NCBI GenBank assembly: GCA_026119935.1
Contig: JALRMH010000041.1
Location: forward strand, 298,284-362,283
Direction of reading: 5' to 3'
Source: Endothia cerciana
Taxonomy: Eukaryota; Ascomycota; Sordariomycetes; Diaporthales; Cryphonectriaceae
DNA length: 64,000 bases
Positions 8,977-19,552 of the stretch are shown here, piece by piece (position 1 is the stretch's first letter; every line of letters begins with the position of its first letter). The position numbers and the translations under genes were made by a program. Below the pieces are notes generated by a model. The model saw only the letters and a program-made list of their open reading frames with translations. It was not told the DNA's origin and did not search any database.

Positions 8977-10839
8977 TCAGCTGGCTTTCTCAGTACTGAT
9001 CCCTGCGCTTGTGCTCGGGGCGCTCCCAGCCGCAGTAGGCAAAATGGAGGGGACTTTCTCCGAAACTTTATCTTCCTCTGGACCACCACCAATGCCCTTG
9101 GTTTGGTTCGAAGTCTTTTCTTTAGCAGGAGTCTCCTTCCGGGCTTGTTTCTCCCTCAGCTTTCCCCTCCACCTGATACCGTTCTTCATAATGATGAGCA
9201 AGACAGGAGCGCCAAGCACGTACAAGAACCCGAAGATCGTGAACGCCCAACCCGCCCCGATCCCATTGATCATCGGTGTGATCACCGCTGTTGCTGCCGC
9301 ACCTATGAGACATCTGCTCAAATTGTTCGCAGCCGTCGCTGCACCTGCCTTGCCTGGGTACATATCCACAATGAGGACACTGCAGGTGTTGTTGAAACCG
9401 ATCATTCCAACGCCCATGAGGAACAACAGTACGATAGGGACTGCGATACTAGCTTTGTACTGCAGCGCCCAACCCCACGCGAATAGAACGCAGGTTGCGA
9501 GGGCTAGCAACGGGAGGCCAATCTCAATGCGGGCCCTCTCTATGGGGAAGTTGGACAAGTCGTCCTGACGGCCCCTGGTCAGAGCCATCCCGAGTCGCTT
9601 TGCGTGCCGCCTATAGTTCCAATTGATGGTAGGACCGACGATGAAGGCCGCGACAATCGACCCACCAGCCATGGGTAGGTACATGAGACCGATCTCGATC
9701 TCACCGAGGCCGTACAATTCCTCCATCTGTTCTGACATAGAAGTCGCGATTGCATAGAACCCTGCAAAGACCACAGCGCTGTAAAAGAGGAGCAGGCCGA
9801 AGACCGGCTCAAAGAGGAGTTTGACAGAGTCGAAAGGGTTGCCAAATTTGATCGTCAACTTGTGCCGCGATTTGCTTGATGTGGCTGTGTTTATGCGATG
9901 GAGCTGATCAAAGTCATTGGCCTGCTCAGCCTTGCGCCTGCGACGACTGTCCTTGATGACCTGCCAAATAGTCCTGTATACCGGATGGGGCCTGACACTG
10001 CCATCGCCGACAATCTTGCGGCATGTTTCGGGAAAGAAGAACAGCATCAGGACGAGCGTTACGGCTGCTAGAATGGTAAGGAACCAGAAGATGGATCTCC
10101 AGCCCAAGTACTGGGAGAAAATCCCACCAAGCACCGGGCCTAGAGAAGGTGCAAGCACGATGGGAAGGACGGTGATACCGATGTACTGGCCCCTCTCAGC
10201 GGAGGTAATGGTGTCGGCGATGACGGCCTGGCACAGGGCGACGGTACTGGCCGAGCCAGCTGACTGCAGGCAACGCAGAACCATCAACTGCGTATAGTCC
10301 TGGCACAAGGCAACACCAATGTTGGCGGCAATGTACACCACGAAGCAGATCACGTAGGCCGGTCTTCGACCACCCGTGTCGGCGAATCCCCCAATGAACA
10401 TGGGGGTGACGCCCTGGAAGATCATGTACGTTGTTATGGTCAAGTTGATCTCCGACGTGCTGACATGGAAGGCTTCTGCGACGACGTTCAGGGCTGGAAA
10501 GTAGATCTGAGCCGTCAAGGGGGAGAAGAAGGCGCTGAGGGCGGCGCCTAAGACGATCAGACGCTTTTCCCACAGCGAGTAGGAGGAGTAGGGAGCCGAG
10601 ACGGCCTGAGACGGGTCGCCATTGGGACTAGGGGATGTGACGGGCTGTTCACTCGGCGGTTCCTGGTCTGCCAGTATAGGTTCGTCTTGTTGAGATGCAT
10701 CTTGCTGGGAGGTTCTGGCAGTGGCGGTGGGTTGCTCCCCGGTCAGGTTGGTCGGTTCATCCTTCCGATCTTCTAATGAAGTTGTATCTGAGCTCGACGA
10801 CTTGCTCTGCCGGTCACGATCGAGGTTCTCGCTGGCCAT
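8977..10839 (-). CDS. MFS drug:H+ antiporter (DHA1; QDR-like)
   Basis: Single exon, 620 aa from the ATG at 10839. A long Ser/Thr/Gln-rich hydrophilic N-terminus (about 95 residues) precedes LWEKRLIVLGAALSAFF, the start of TM1. GGFADTGGRRPAYV is the MFS signature loop between TM2 and TM3 (G-x3-D-x2-G-R-R form), and PIVLAPSLGPVLGG is the antiporter motif C in TM5. A charged central loop of about 80 residues separates the two six-helix halves, and the C-terminus is basic with a Lys/Glu-rich tail. This architecture fits the QDR1-3/AQR1/DTR1 group of plasma-membrane exporters of drugs, polyamines or weak acids; substrate unknown. The frame stays open above the ATG, but the upstream translation lacks membrane character and looks like a 5' UTR. 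Confidence 0.92.
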   Translation of the reverse strand: MASENLDRDRQSKSSSSDTTSLEDRKDEPTNLTGEQPTATARTSQQDASQQDEPILADQEPPSEQPVTSPSPNGDPSQAVSAPYSSYSLWEKRLIVLGAALSAFFSPLTAQIYFPALNVVAEAFHVSTSEINLTITTYMIFQGVTPMFIGGFADTGGRRPAYVICFVVYIAANIGVALCQDYTQLMVLRCLQSAGSASTVALCQAVIADTITSAERGQYIGITVLPIVLAPSLGPVLGGIFSQYLGWRSIFWFLTILAAVTLVLMLFFFPETCRKIVGDGSVRPHPVYRTIWQVIKDSRRRRKAEQANDFDQLHRINTATSSKSRHKLTIKFGNPFDSVKLLFEPVFGLLLFYSAVVFAGFYAIATSMSEQMEELYGLGEIEIGLMYLPMAGGSIVAAFIVGPTINWNYRRHAKRLGMALTRGRQDDLSNFPIERARIEIGLPLLALATCVLFAWGWALQYKASIAVPIVLLFLMGVGMIGFNNTCSVLIVDMYPGKAGAATAANNLSRCLIGAAATAVITPMINGIGAGWAFTIFGFLYVLGAPVLLIIMKNGIRWRGKLREKQARKETPAKEKTSNQTKGIGGGPEEDKVSEKVPSILPTAAGSAPSTSAGISTEKAS

Positions 10840-12270
10840 GGTTTCGTGTGTACCGTGAATACCAGGCGAGAATGTGAGGATACCCTGGGCGGCCCTGCTT
10901 TTATGGAGGAATAAAACCCCAAGACGGGGGCTCCAGGCAAAATTCGGAGCCGAAAGCGGATAAAACGCAATCCATGCTTGGCCCTCGAGGGCGATGCCGG
11001 TCCCGATTTCGGCAGCGTCTTCTCGTCGAGCCGTGATGTATCCAACCGGTGGTCGGATAGGGCTACATACCATAGTACGGTCGGACGAGGCTGCAAAAAA
11101 ATTTGGTGGAGTTGCCAAGCCAACCTCTCCGCCGTGATCAAATTGAGTCCCTCCATTTCGAATCTTTTTTTGAAGAGTTGTGAGCCGATGGCAGGCGGTG
11201 AGAGGGTGCGGCAGCCCAGGTCGAAAGGAAATCAATCATGGAGGACGGGCGGCCGCCTCGGCACCGAGTGCTCGATCTTCAGTGCCTGTGGGGGTGCTCG
11301 ATGAATCCAACAGAGGCCTGCGCAGGCAGACAGGCATAGCCGGATATAAGCAAAGTGTTTTGTTCGCCTCACAGTGAAGTAGCTGCAACATTTACTTGTG
11401 CCCACAGATATCAGATAGACGGTCTTCCTCAGGCTTGAGACCGCCTACTACTTCGCTCTTTGTCACCAGCTGCCAATGGAGAAGGGGCAGGTAACGATGC
11501 CTGGCGCACTGACTCGGAGGTTCTGTTGCTTCAGTGGCCGGTGTGATTTATATAATTACAGTACGGAGCCTAACAATTCTGCAGTGGCATGATTGCTTGG
11601 TTTTAGACCCTCGCTTCCTGGTCAGGCCTACAAACTTCTGCTTACGGTCTGGAACTTTTGAGTACGTTACTCGAGAAACCAGCAGATCAATTCCCTCGGA
11701 GACTCGAATTCGAATGGACAATTGTCGGTACGCTATCTCATTCGTGACTTTCCTATCAATTTATGGCATCTGGCTCATCTCAAGATGTGTTCAATGGCCA
11801 TCGATCCGCAAGCTCACGATAGACCAGGCTTAATCTTTCTCGTTGGTAAATATCCATGTACCTATCCAGGCGTATCGAAACTGCGTTCTGGACGCTTGGG
11901 GATCTTTCACGTCATTACTGCAAATTCGCCGAATTCCCTAGAGAGCAGCACGGCGGGCCGATGTGTCCTCGGTCAACCACACACGCATTCACTGGAGTTC
12001 ACTGATAGAGTTAAGCCGAATCCAATTAATTACTAGTCCGCGCGCCTCGTCAGCTGATTCGGCGTTGGGCTGTTTTCTAGCACGAGATCTGAACTAAGAA
12101 CTCCGGTGTGACACACGCTGAGGCATGTCCTCAACCCCGCGCGCAACATGGAATCAGAGTCCCGGTTGCCTGGTCATCTGCACCCATCAGTTCTGGTATA
12201 TATTTGATGCCATATCTCTCTCCTTCCATCAGAATTTTGAACAGCTTGCTCCGTTGACTCGATTCGGATC
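10840..12270. other. Divergent intergenic region between MFS and GFA genes
   Basis: About 1.4 kb shared by two divergent promoters. Small open frames exist on both strands, but none shows a domain or protein-like composition. A TATA-like tatatattt at about 12197 precedes the GFA gene. Confidence 0.5.
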
Positions 12271-13407
12271 GTGACCATGGCAGACCCGTGCATTTCCCCA
12301 GCGAGGCGCCTCACAGCCTCCTGTTACTGCAAGGCCGTGCAGTATAGCGTCGATATCCTGACCCCCAGCCTCCCCCTCCCTGTGCACCTGTGTCACTGCA
12401 GCATATGCCGATACACTCACGGAACTCTATGCGTCTTCCACACGGAGCTGCCCAAGGGCGTCTCTCTCAACTTCACAGCGCCCTCGTCACTCGACAAGAT
12501 GACTGGGTACAGGAACACCAACTCCCAGGCCGAGCGTTTCTTTTGCAGTACCTGCGGTTGTCATGTCGGCGATCGCGGTCTTGAGAATTCCGATGCTGAA
12601 ACCCCTATCGCGAATAATACCTGGAATGTGGCGACCGCTTTGTTCTCTGACCACGGCGAGGACGTCTTTCATATCAGGACGCATTGTTTCACGGAAGGAT
12701 CCACGGGAGGCTCGGGGCTGTTCAGCTTCTTGCCCAAGCTTGGAGACCGCGAGCTCAAGGTCTGGAATCCCGGTTCTGATAGCAGGTGGTGGTCGGCCAA
12801 GAACAAGAATGAGCCGCCAAGGCAGGAGTTTGATGAGGCCGGGAATGAGGTGCTTCGTGCCGAGTGTCACTGTGGTGGTGTCTCTTTCACGATCCCTCGA
12901 CCGACGATACAAGCCGTCACGGATGACCCGTTCCTGTCTAAATACGTCTCACCAAAGGATAGCACCAAATGGATTGCGTGCCTCGATTCGTGCGAAGACT
13001 GCCGCCTCCAATGTGGAACGCTCGTCACCGCTTGGGCATTTGTACCGCGAGCTCACATCCAGCCGCCGATGCCACCGGATCTTGCGCCCTATGGCACTAT
13101 GAAGACCTTCGCATCTTCAAACGGAGTATTGAGAGGGTTCTGTGGCAAATGTGGCGCGACTGTTATCTACTCGTGTGATGGACGCACTCCGACTCCTGAG
13201 CAGCAGATCATTGATGTGTCCGTTGGACTCTTGAGAGCCCCGAAGGGAGTCCTGGCTGAGGAGTGGATGACGTGGAGAGCAGGTAGGCTTGCAAATCTGG
13301 AGAGCGCGAAGAAGTTTGCCCCCGTGTTTACCGAAAGCCTGTCGGAGGGCATCAAGATATGGTCCCTTGAAAAGTTCGGAGACGCCCCTGACTTTTCTGT
13401 GGACTGA
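12271..13407 (+). CDS. Tandem GFA/CENP-V-domain zinc protein
   Basis: Single exon, 378 aa, with two GFA (glutathione-dependent formaldehyde-activating-like, Mss4-fold) domains. Domain 1 has CYCKAVQYSV (about residue 16), CHCSICRYTHG (about 43) and FFCSTCGCHVGDR (about 92). Domain 2 has CHCGGVSF (about 201), CEDCRLQCG (about 241) and GFCGKCGATV (about 291). The Cys pairs form the structural and second zinc sites. Many fungal GFA proteins carry one domain; two in one chain is a recurrent fungal arrangement. The reaction is uncertain, since GFA-fold proteins are often not formaldehyde-activating enzymes. ATG at 12271 is used; a second ATG two codons later has an equally good context. Confidence 0.9.
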   Translation: MTMADPCISPARRLTASCYCKAVQYSVDILTPSLPLPVHLCHCSICRYTHGTLCVFHTELPKGVSLNFTAPSSLDKMTGYRNTNSQAERFFCSTCGCHVGDRGLENSDAETPIANNTWNVATALFSDHGEDVFHIRTHCFTEGSTGGSGLFSFLPKLGDRELKVWNPGSDSRWWSAKNKNEPPRQEFDEAGNEVLRAECHCGGVSFTIPRPTIQAVTDDPFLSKYVSPKDSTKWIACLDSCEDCRLQCGTLVTAWAFVPRAHIQPPMPPDLAPYGTMKTFASSNGVLRGFCGKCGATVIYSCDGRTPTPEQQIIDVSVGLLRAPKGVLAEEWMTWRAGRLANLESAKKFAPVFTESLSEGIKIWSLEKFGDAPDFSVD

Positions 13408-13601
13408 GTACGTTCGGCTCTCTTGCGGAAAAAGCACGTTTGTTTCTATGGGAACATATCGAAAGAAAACCAATAGCTTGTCAGACTAGCAACCGCAGCC
13501 GTTCCGCAGTAGTACTGATCCACCGGCAATGTGTCTTGTCCCAGCCTGGCTCCTGACGACTGTAAATGAGTTCCCATATCTCTGCAAATTAATGTACCTC
13601 A

Positions 13602-15080
13602 TCACGTTGAGGTATCCTTCCCTCTAAATCTCTTCAGTGAAAGTTTTGATCGCTTTTTCTTCATTGAGTACGCCGATATTGCCTTCCGTAGAATTGGTCT
13701 TCCCTCGGGGCCCTCAAGTGGTAACGACTGTGGCTGCATCAAGTGCATCTTATCAAGGGATGGCCTTGGTACCTGCTCTGCTGTTCTTGACAATGTTGTT
13801 TCCAGTAAAAATATTGAGGGCATGTCCTCGACGGGCGGCCTCCCTTTGAATTTACTTCGTATCGAGCTCCTGGACTTCATCGTGCAGAAAGAGGCCACCC
13901 TCTTTAACGCTGGTTTGTCCGTCATCCCCGCTTCTGTTGAGAAGTATGTCTGGACTGAGTATATCGATGGTATCTTCGGCACAGGGGGCCTACCTTCCAT
14001 GTTTTGCGTTGGGTTGAATCGCTTCGCTATTGCCCTAAGAGCTGCAGGTAGTCTCTCCACGACAAGCGTGCACGATTTTCCATGATCGCCTTGCTCTTCA
14101 AGATTGTCCCATTCCTTCGCGAAGCAAATCATACCCATTATAGTCAGCACGGGTGCATCTCTGTCGTTCTTCTGCCGATCTGACCACGCTGGCCAATTTC
14201 GACCCAGATCCTCCCAGGCCTGTATTACGAAGTTGCCAGGGCATTTGGTCTCAGGGCAGAGCTTGACAGCTTCAGGGCCATCCTCCACACCCAGCCTCCT
14301 GCGGTCAAGAACATCGATTGTTTCGATATTGATGGTCTCATAAGACAAAGGGCACGTGGGGGGCCTGGCAGTGTCCAAGACCGTGGTTGCGACAAGGGTG
14401 ATGGAACGGACGCTTGGGAAGTTGCGGAGGATGAATCGGAGCTGAATTCCCCATAGCCAGTCTAGCTCGTCCTTTTTGATAGATAGCGAGCTCGCGTGGA
14501 TGGCGACGTGCTCGACGAGGCCAAGGTTCTCCGGAAGCCTCTCCTCGTGGATATAATAAACCGTGGCGTCGGGGTTCTCGCAATGCTCAAAGACGTAATT
14601 ATGGATGAACATCAGGTCGTAGTTAGAAATGAAAGATCTACTTGACTGAGGCTCGTTTATCAGACCTTCAAAAGAGTTCTTGTCCTCATTGAAGGAGATT
14701 TCTTGCTCGAGAGGAACCTCCAAATGAGGGACGACCTGGCGTTCGGGAATGGATGCTCCGTTGTTGTACTGGACTCGCCATTTCGGCCAGAAGACGAGCT
14801 CAGGCGGATAATGCGACATTAAGCCTCGAATAGGTTTCCTCATATCCGCAATGTTGAGAACCATTTCGATCCCTCTAGCAAGACCAAGTGTCGAGTGTCG
14901 ACTTCGTTCCTCTGATGGGTTTCTTTCAAATCCGAAGAAAGTCAGCTGTACTTGCTTATGAAGCCTGCTGCGGCCCCTTTCTGCAATGAATCTCAAATTG
15001 CCATAAGTGAGCCACAAGTTGTCACTATCATTGTATGAGAAGGCTGCGGAAAGGAAAGGGGATTCACATATCGCTTGCAT
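13602..15080 (-). CDS. Uncharacterised fungal protein with three degenerate C-terminal repeats
   Basis: Single open frame of 492 aa, family not recognised with certainty. The middle part (DLMFIHNYVFEHCENPD, LGLVEHVAIHASSL, LRFILRNFPSVRSITLVAT) resembles the region after the 2EXR or F-box-like segment in many fungal proteins, but the N-terminal 2EXR motif is not visible. An in-frame stop lies two codons upstream of the ATG at 15080, so the start is fixed unless there is an upstream exon. The C-terminal third is basic and contains three related units: GRPPVPKIPSIYSVQTYFS, GRPPVEDMPSIFLLETTLS and GRPILRKAISAYSMKK. It is adjacent to the SKL crotonase in the same orientation. Confidence 0.7.
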   Translation of the reverse strand: MQAICESPFLSAAFSYNDSDNLWLTYGNLRFIAERGRSRLHKQVQLTFFGFERNPSEERSRHSTLGLARGIEMVLNIADMRKPIRGLMSHYPPELVFWPKWRVQYNNGASIPERQVVPHLEVPLEQEISFNEDKNSFEGLINEPQSSRSFISNYDLMFIHNYVFEHCENPDATVYYIHEERLPENLGLVEHVAIHASSLSIKKDELDWLWGIQLRFILRNFPSVRSITLVATTVLDTARPPTCPLSYETINIETIDVLDRRRLGVEDGPEAVKLCPETKCPGNFVIQAWEDLGRNWPAWSDRQKNDRDAPVLTIMGMICFAKEWDNLEEQGDHGKSCTLVVERLPAALRAIAKRFNPTQNMEGRPPVPKIPSIYSVQTYFSTEAGMTDKPALKRVASFCTMKSRSSIRSKFKGRPPVEDMPSIFLLETTLSRTAEQVPRPSLDKMHLMQPQSLPLEGPEGRPILRKAISAYSMKKKRSKLSLKRFRGKDTST

Positions 15081-15346
15081 GCCTTAGTCACGAATTTTAA
15101 AAGCCTCCGAGGCAGTTGGTAATATGATCTAATTACGGGGTCACTCAGAGGCCTGAGACTTCGTTGTTCACGCGCAACCTGTCTCTTCCCGCGCGAGTTC
15201 ATTCTCCTTCTGCATCAGAAGAGAGGCGAAAGTTCTTGCTTCACATTCCATGAAAATGATCAAAACCCGGGCCGACCCACTGTGGCCATTCCGGGTTGCC
15301 ATAAGACGTGGAAAACTTCAGAGTGAGTTGTCCCCAGGCCCCAGGC

Positions 15347-16231
15347 TCACAGCTTACTGTCCCTCCAAACCGGCTTCCGCCTCTCGACAAAAGACACCAC
15401 ACCCTCCACAAGATTCTCGCCCGCGTCTATCCGTCCATACATACCCCTCTCAAGCAAGTCTGTTCCGGTCTCCGGCCCCAGCGGCTCCCACCCAAGCCTC
15501 AAGCCTTCGCGGCTGACAATCACAGAATCAGGACTGTTTCCGGCCATCTCCGCTGCCCACTTCAAGGCCTCCTCCAACACCTCCACCCCCTTGACCGGCA
15601 CCATCTTGTTTACCACCCCCCACCTCTCCATCTCCGCCGCAGAATAATGCCTCCCGAGGAGCGCCATCTCAGCAGCCCGCTGCCTCCCCACCGTCCTGAC
15701 CAGCCTCGGCAGCGCGCCTGCGAGGGCGATTACACCTCTCTTAACCTCTGGCAGGCCGAACACCGCGTCCTCGCTGGCGAGGATCATGTCACAGTTTAGC
15801 GCGACCTCCATACCGCCGCCAAGACACAGGCCGTTCACAGCCGCGATGATGGGTTTCTTCCCGCCGCGGTTGCTCACCCCTGCAAACCCCGAGGCGACCC
15901 GCATCTTGCCCCCGCTCTGCGCGTCGCTCGCCGTTCTTGCCGCGGTCGAGACAGCCTCATTCCGGACAGACCACTCCTTCAGGTCGGCGCCCGCGCAGAA
16001 AGCCCGGCCCGTCCCCGTGAGAACCGCGCAGCGGAGCGAGGCCTGGGCGTCGTACCAGCGCCAGAGGGTGTCGAAGAGTGGGTGAGACGTGGTAGGGACC
16101 GCATTGAGCTGCTTGGGTCTGTTGAGGGTGACGAGGAGGATCTGTGGGGTGGGGAAAGTGACAAGAGTGTCCGGCACCGTGGGAGGGGGCGAGTTGAGGG
16201 TCTGGGGAAGAGACATTGTGGAGAGGGCCAC
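15347..16231 (-). CDS. Peroxisomal enoyl-CoA hydratase/isomerase (crotonase family)
   Basis: Single exon, 294 aa. Crotonase blocks in order: LNRPKQLNAV, GRAFCAGADLKEW (first oxyanion-hole segment), VNGLCLGGGMEVALNCD (second oxyanion segment with a catalytic-position Glu) and FGLPEVKRGV (second catalytic-position Glu). Both glutamates of the hydratase dyad are present, so hydration of 2-enoyl-CoA is chemically plausible. The protein ends exactly in S-K-L, the canonical PTS1 peroxisomal import signal, pointing to peroxisomal fatty-acid beta-oxidation or a side-chain-shortening pathway. The GC-rich codon use is like that of the neighbouring core genes. Confidence 0.93.
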   Translation of the reverse strand: MALSTMSLPQTLNSPPPTVPDTLVTFPTPQILLVTLNRPKQLNAVPTTSHPLFDTLWRWYDAQASLRCAVLTGTGRAFCAGADLKEWSVRNEAVSTAARTASDAQSGGKMRVASGFAGVSNRGGKKPIIAAVNGLCLGGGMEVALNCDMILASEDAVFGLPEVKRGVIALAGALPRLVRTVGRQRAAEMALLGRHYSAAEMERWGVVNKMVPVKGVEVLEEALKWAAEMAGNSPDSVIVSREGLRLGWEPLGPETGTDLLERGMYGRIDAGENLVEGVVSFVERRKPVWRDSKL

Positions 16232-16614
16232 GGACGCAGAGTGACCGATTACTTTTGTTCTTTCAGGGCTGATTTATATACGGCGACAGGAGATGCGTGT
16301 CGACATGGAGCAGACTGAGAAAGGTAAGAGGGCTGTCAAGATAGGTAAGTCTAGTGAATAGCCTCGGGCAACATATCTGTGATCAAGACAAGTCGCCGTT
16401 GGAAGGACAACGCGAGGTTCGCGCTGTGATAACTAATAAGCGCCCCGGGGCCACAGATGCCTCGGCTCGCGGCGTGGATCTGGGGCAGACAGGGTTTCTC
16501 CGCATGCCAACAGACTCCATATTATATATATAGTACCAGGATCCTCGAGGGCACCAATAATCCATGCTAATGACATCGCTATTCCGGCGGAAGGGAGGCT
16601 CTTCGTACGCAAGG

Positions 16615-16640
16615 TTGTCATTTTTATTTTTATTTTTACT
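16615..16640. repeat. (TTTTTA)n microsatellite
   Basis: Four imperfect tandem copies of a T5A unit in the spacer upstream of the crotonase gene. Confidence 0.8.
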
Positions 16641-16748
16641 TTAAATAAGGAGAACAACAAAACTGGGTATGCATTACAGTCTCATCTCGACCCTCACATT
16701 CAAATATGGCGCATCCCGGCTCACCCGCGCGCATTTGCATGAGCGTGA

Positions 16749-17045
16749 TCATCCTGACTCTGATTTGATCAGCCCCAGCGGCCCCCTCCGTCGAAACGGC
16801 GTGGTCCTCGGCACGACTGCCGGCATGGTCCTGCCGGCGCTGATCCTCCAGACCTTCATCATCTGGGTCAATCTCCACCTTGCCAGCTTGGCATAGCTCA
16901 GTCCCAGGATCCGCTTGTGATCTGGGTTCAGTGGGTTGAGATGTGGCCACGCCGTGTATGCGCAGTCCTCCCTGTCTCCGGAGACAGCCCAGTAGAACGA
17001 CAGCCAGTACTCGCGTGCAGAGACCCTCTTGTCTCCTGGAACCAT
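16749..17045 (-). CDS. Small hypothetical protein
   Basis: A 98-aa open frame with protein-like composition in its first 60 residues (AREYWLSFYWAVSGDREDC, NPDHKRILGLSYAKLARW). It begins 37 bp past the stop of the PWI gene on the same strand. The C-terminal part is Arg/Pro-rich and less convincing, so a spliced or shorter gene is possible. No family is recognised; it might instead be 3' UTR of the PWI transcript. Confidence 0.35.
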   Translation of the reverse strand: MVPGDKRVSAREYWLSFYWAVSGDREDCAYTAWPHLNPLNPDHKRILGLSYAKLARWRLTQMMKVWRISAGRTMPAVVPRTTPFRRRGPLGLIKSESG

Positions 17046-17081
17046 GGTGTACTTCGTACCGCCGCTGTCTCGATCTGCAGA

Positions 17082-19531
17082 CTAGGCAGGCAGGCCCCTC
17101 TTCTCGCTCTCGGTAAAGAAGATCACCATCCTCCACAACTTCTTGACGAGGTCGACCGCATCGTCTTCGAGCGGGCCTTCTAGCTCCTCAGCCAGCTCCG
17201 CAGGCTTGGCATGCTTCCGCAGGTGCTCCTCGACGACGTCTACAAGTAGCTGTTCCTGTACACCCAGGTACTCCACAACCTTCTTCTCGATGAAGGGCCG
17301 CAACTTTTCTGTGATGATCGAGTCCTCGAGGTAGTCCCACTTGACGTCCCACGCCCAGAGACCCTCCTGTGTGGCGGGAATCTCCTGTGCAAGACTCTTG
17401 ACTGCGTTCTGAATTTCCTCCTCGGTCATGGTCTTGGCGTCGGCTATCGGCTCGAACTTGATGGGTACGAGCTGCCGTTTGGTAGTCTGTTCCTGTTCCT
17501 CGTCGTCGAGAAGCCCTTCCACCTCGGCCATGGTCCTGCGCTGAGGTCCAGAGCGGGCTTGTGCCTTCTGGGCGGCAGCACCCAGGGACAGCGTAAAGCG
17601 TGCAGGAGCCGCAGCTGTAGCTGCCTGCCTCTGCTCCATCTCATGGGCCTGCTGGTTGAGGAATGTGTCGGCCATGTCCCTGGCCTGCTCCATCTCGACT
17701 GCCTCCCTACGTCGTTCGGATTCCTCCGCCCTCCGGTCTGCCTCATCACGCGCCTCCTCATCAGCACGATCTTGTGCTCGCTTTCTGGCCCAACCTGCAT
17801 GATCGCGGTAGTATGGGTGTGACTTGCGGCTTGCTTCCTTGTCGTCGTCCCAGTTCTTCTCTCGCTCGAGTTGTTCCTCCTTGCGACGAGCCAGTCCGTC
17901 CTCCTCAGCCTTCTCTCGCTCCGTCTCGCGTTCCAAGGCCGCAGCGCGTTGGCGTTCCCTGTTGACCCACTTGCGCTCTGCCTCTAGATACAGCTTCTCA
18001 TCCTCAGCCTTCTGCCTTGAAAGCTCCCTCTGGTAGAGCTCCTCATCGTTTGGGTCTGTGTCCTCATCGTCGCGCATGTCACCGTTAGCACCATTGACGA
18101 ACGCCACGCCGCGACCTCCTGCACCACGTGGGCCTGAGGGCGCGTTAAGCACCCCTCGCGGGCCAAGAGGAATCGAGTTTGCGCCTGGCGGCGATGAGTC
18201 GAGACGAGGCGGGCGCGCACCATTGCGCTGGCGCTCCATCTCCTCCATCTCCTCCTCGCGTTTCAATCGCTCCAGATCTCTCCGATTGCTGCGCTCGCGG
18301 AAGGCTGCGATTTCCTGCGAGACGACCTCCCGCATCTCGGCTGGAATGTCCGCCAACTCATCCTCCTGGGCCAGTGGGATGTTGATGACCTCGACATTCT
18401 CACCATTTGCGTTTATCCCACCGCCCATGGTAGCGTCCTCAGTCCCGTCTTGTGTCTTACGCGAAGGTGGGTAGAAAAGTTCGCGCACGGCCTGTTGGAG
18501 GGAGGCCTTGGCGGCCTCCAGCCTCTCTTGCTTGCCACCGTCGCCGGCCAGATTTTCCCCCCATGTCTCTAAGAATTTTGTCGTGCTCTCGTCGACGGCG
18601 ACCTGCAGTTTGACCTTGTCGATGCCCTTGTAAGGATCCTCGTCGCCGTCGTCGCCGTTGCCGTCCTTGGTGGCACCGTCTTTGGGCTCTTGTTTCTTGA
18701 CAGGCAGCTCGACATCCTTGAGCAGCTCGACGGCGATGGAGAGGGATTCAAGGTCATCATACTGGGCGAACCCGAAAGTCTCACCTTTATGGTCTGAGAG
18801 GTTGGACTTTGCCGAGTCCCAGCGGCGTAACCTGCCAACCAGGTTTAGAAACCTCTCGATCCCCTCGTCGCCACCCAGGCCGGCCGGTACCTTATGCAGG
18901 AATATCGTGCGTAGCCGCTCTTCCTGAGTTGGAGGCTGTAGGGCCTGCATGCTCTCCCTGACAGCTGCGCGCGACTGTTCGATGTTCCGCTCGGCGCCGA
19001 GGCCAGGCCTGTTCCCACCCGCTGATAGAGGCACATCGCTATCCTTGCGACCAGGACCTGGTGTTGCTGCTGGCTTGGGAGGTAGGCCGCTCGCGCCGAG
19101 GCGAATCACGGGGGCGTTAAAGTTGATGTTGGGCAGATTCGGGGGCGGCTGGAAGGAGGCGGGCAGTCCACTTGGTCGATTAGCTTGTGTGGCAGAATTG
19201 GCTTGCTGGACACCTGGAGGAGGTGCCATTCCAGGGGCAGAGGACATGCCTGGTGGAGGGCCTATATCTGTCAGTCAGTTGGGCCCTCGCAAGGCAAGAA
19301 TGGGAGTTGCTGCCCGGTCACGGGCGAGCAGCGACAAGAGGGGCGAGGCGTACCTAGACCTGGTGGAAGGGCCATTCCAGGGGCGCCGCCGGAGCCGGGA
19401 AAGGCATTGAAGGACGGAGGAGGCCCGTACGGGTTACCCGCCGCTGTATTGACAGCAGTCAGTCAGTGTTCATGATCAGACAGAATGCTCTCTTCAGAGG
19501 GTCACCAACCTCCGTATGGGTTGTACGCCAT
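17082..19531 (-). CDS. RBM25/Snu71-like RNA-binding protein with C-terminal PWI domain
   Basis: Three exons (19531-19510, 19443-19354, 19261-17082) close the frame to 763 aa, both introns being GT-AG. The N-terminus is Gly/Pro-rich low complexity. An RRM-like domain follows (RTIFLHKVPAGLGGDEGIE, then GETFGFAQYDD). The centre is a long Arg/Glu/Asp-rich region, probably coiled coil or RED-type, with many DExR runs. The last ~75 residues (LRPFIEKKVVEYLGVQEQLL to LWRMVIFFTESEKRG) form a PWI fold. RBM25 and yeast Snu71 share this RRM-(RE/RD)-PWI order and act with the U1 snRNP in 5' splice-site selection, so a nuclear splicing role is inferred. The start MAYNPYG sits just downstream of a CCTTGA repeat in the 5' region. 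Confidence 0.93.
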
Positions 19532-19552
19532 GGTCGCCGCACTGGTCCTTGG

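Noticed and set aside
8959..9568. Two plus-strand frames (175 and 185 codons) opposite the MFS gene
   Set aside because: Antisense shadows of a well-supported transporter.
16636..17136. 166-codon minus-strand frame overlapping the PWI gene end
   Set aside because: Arg/Gly-rich shadow in another frame; the overlapping 98-codon frame is more protein-like.
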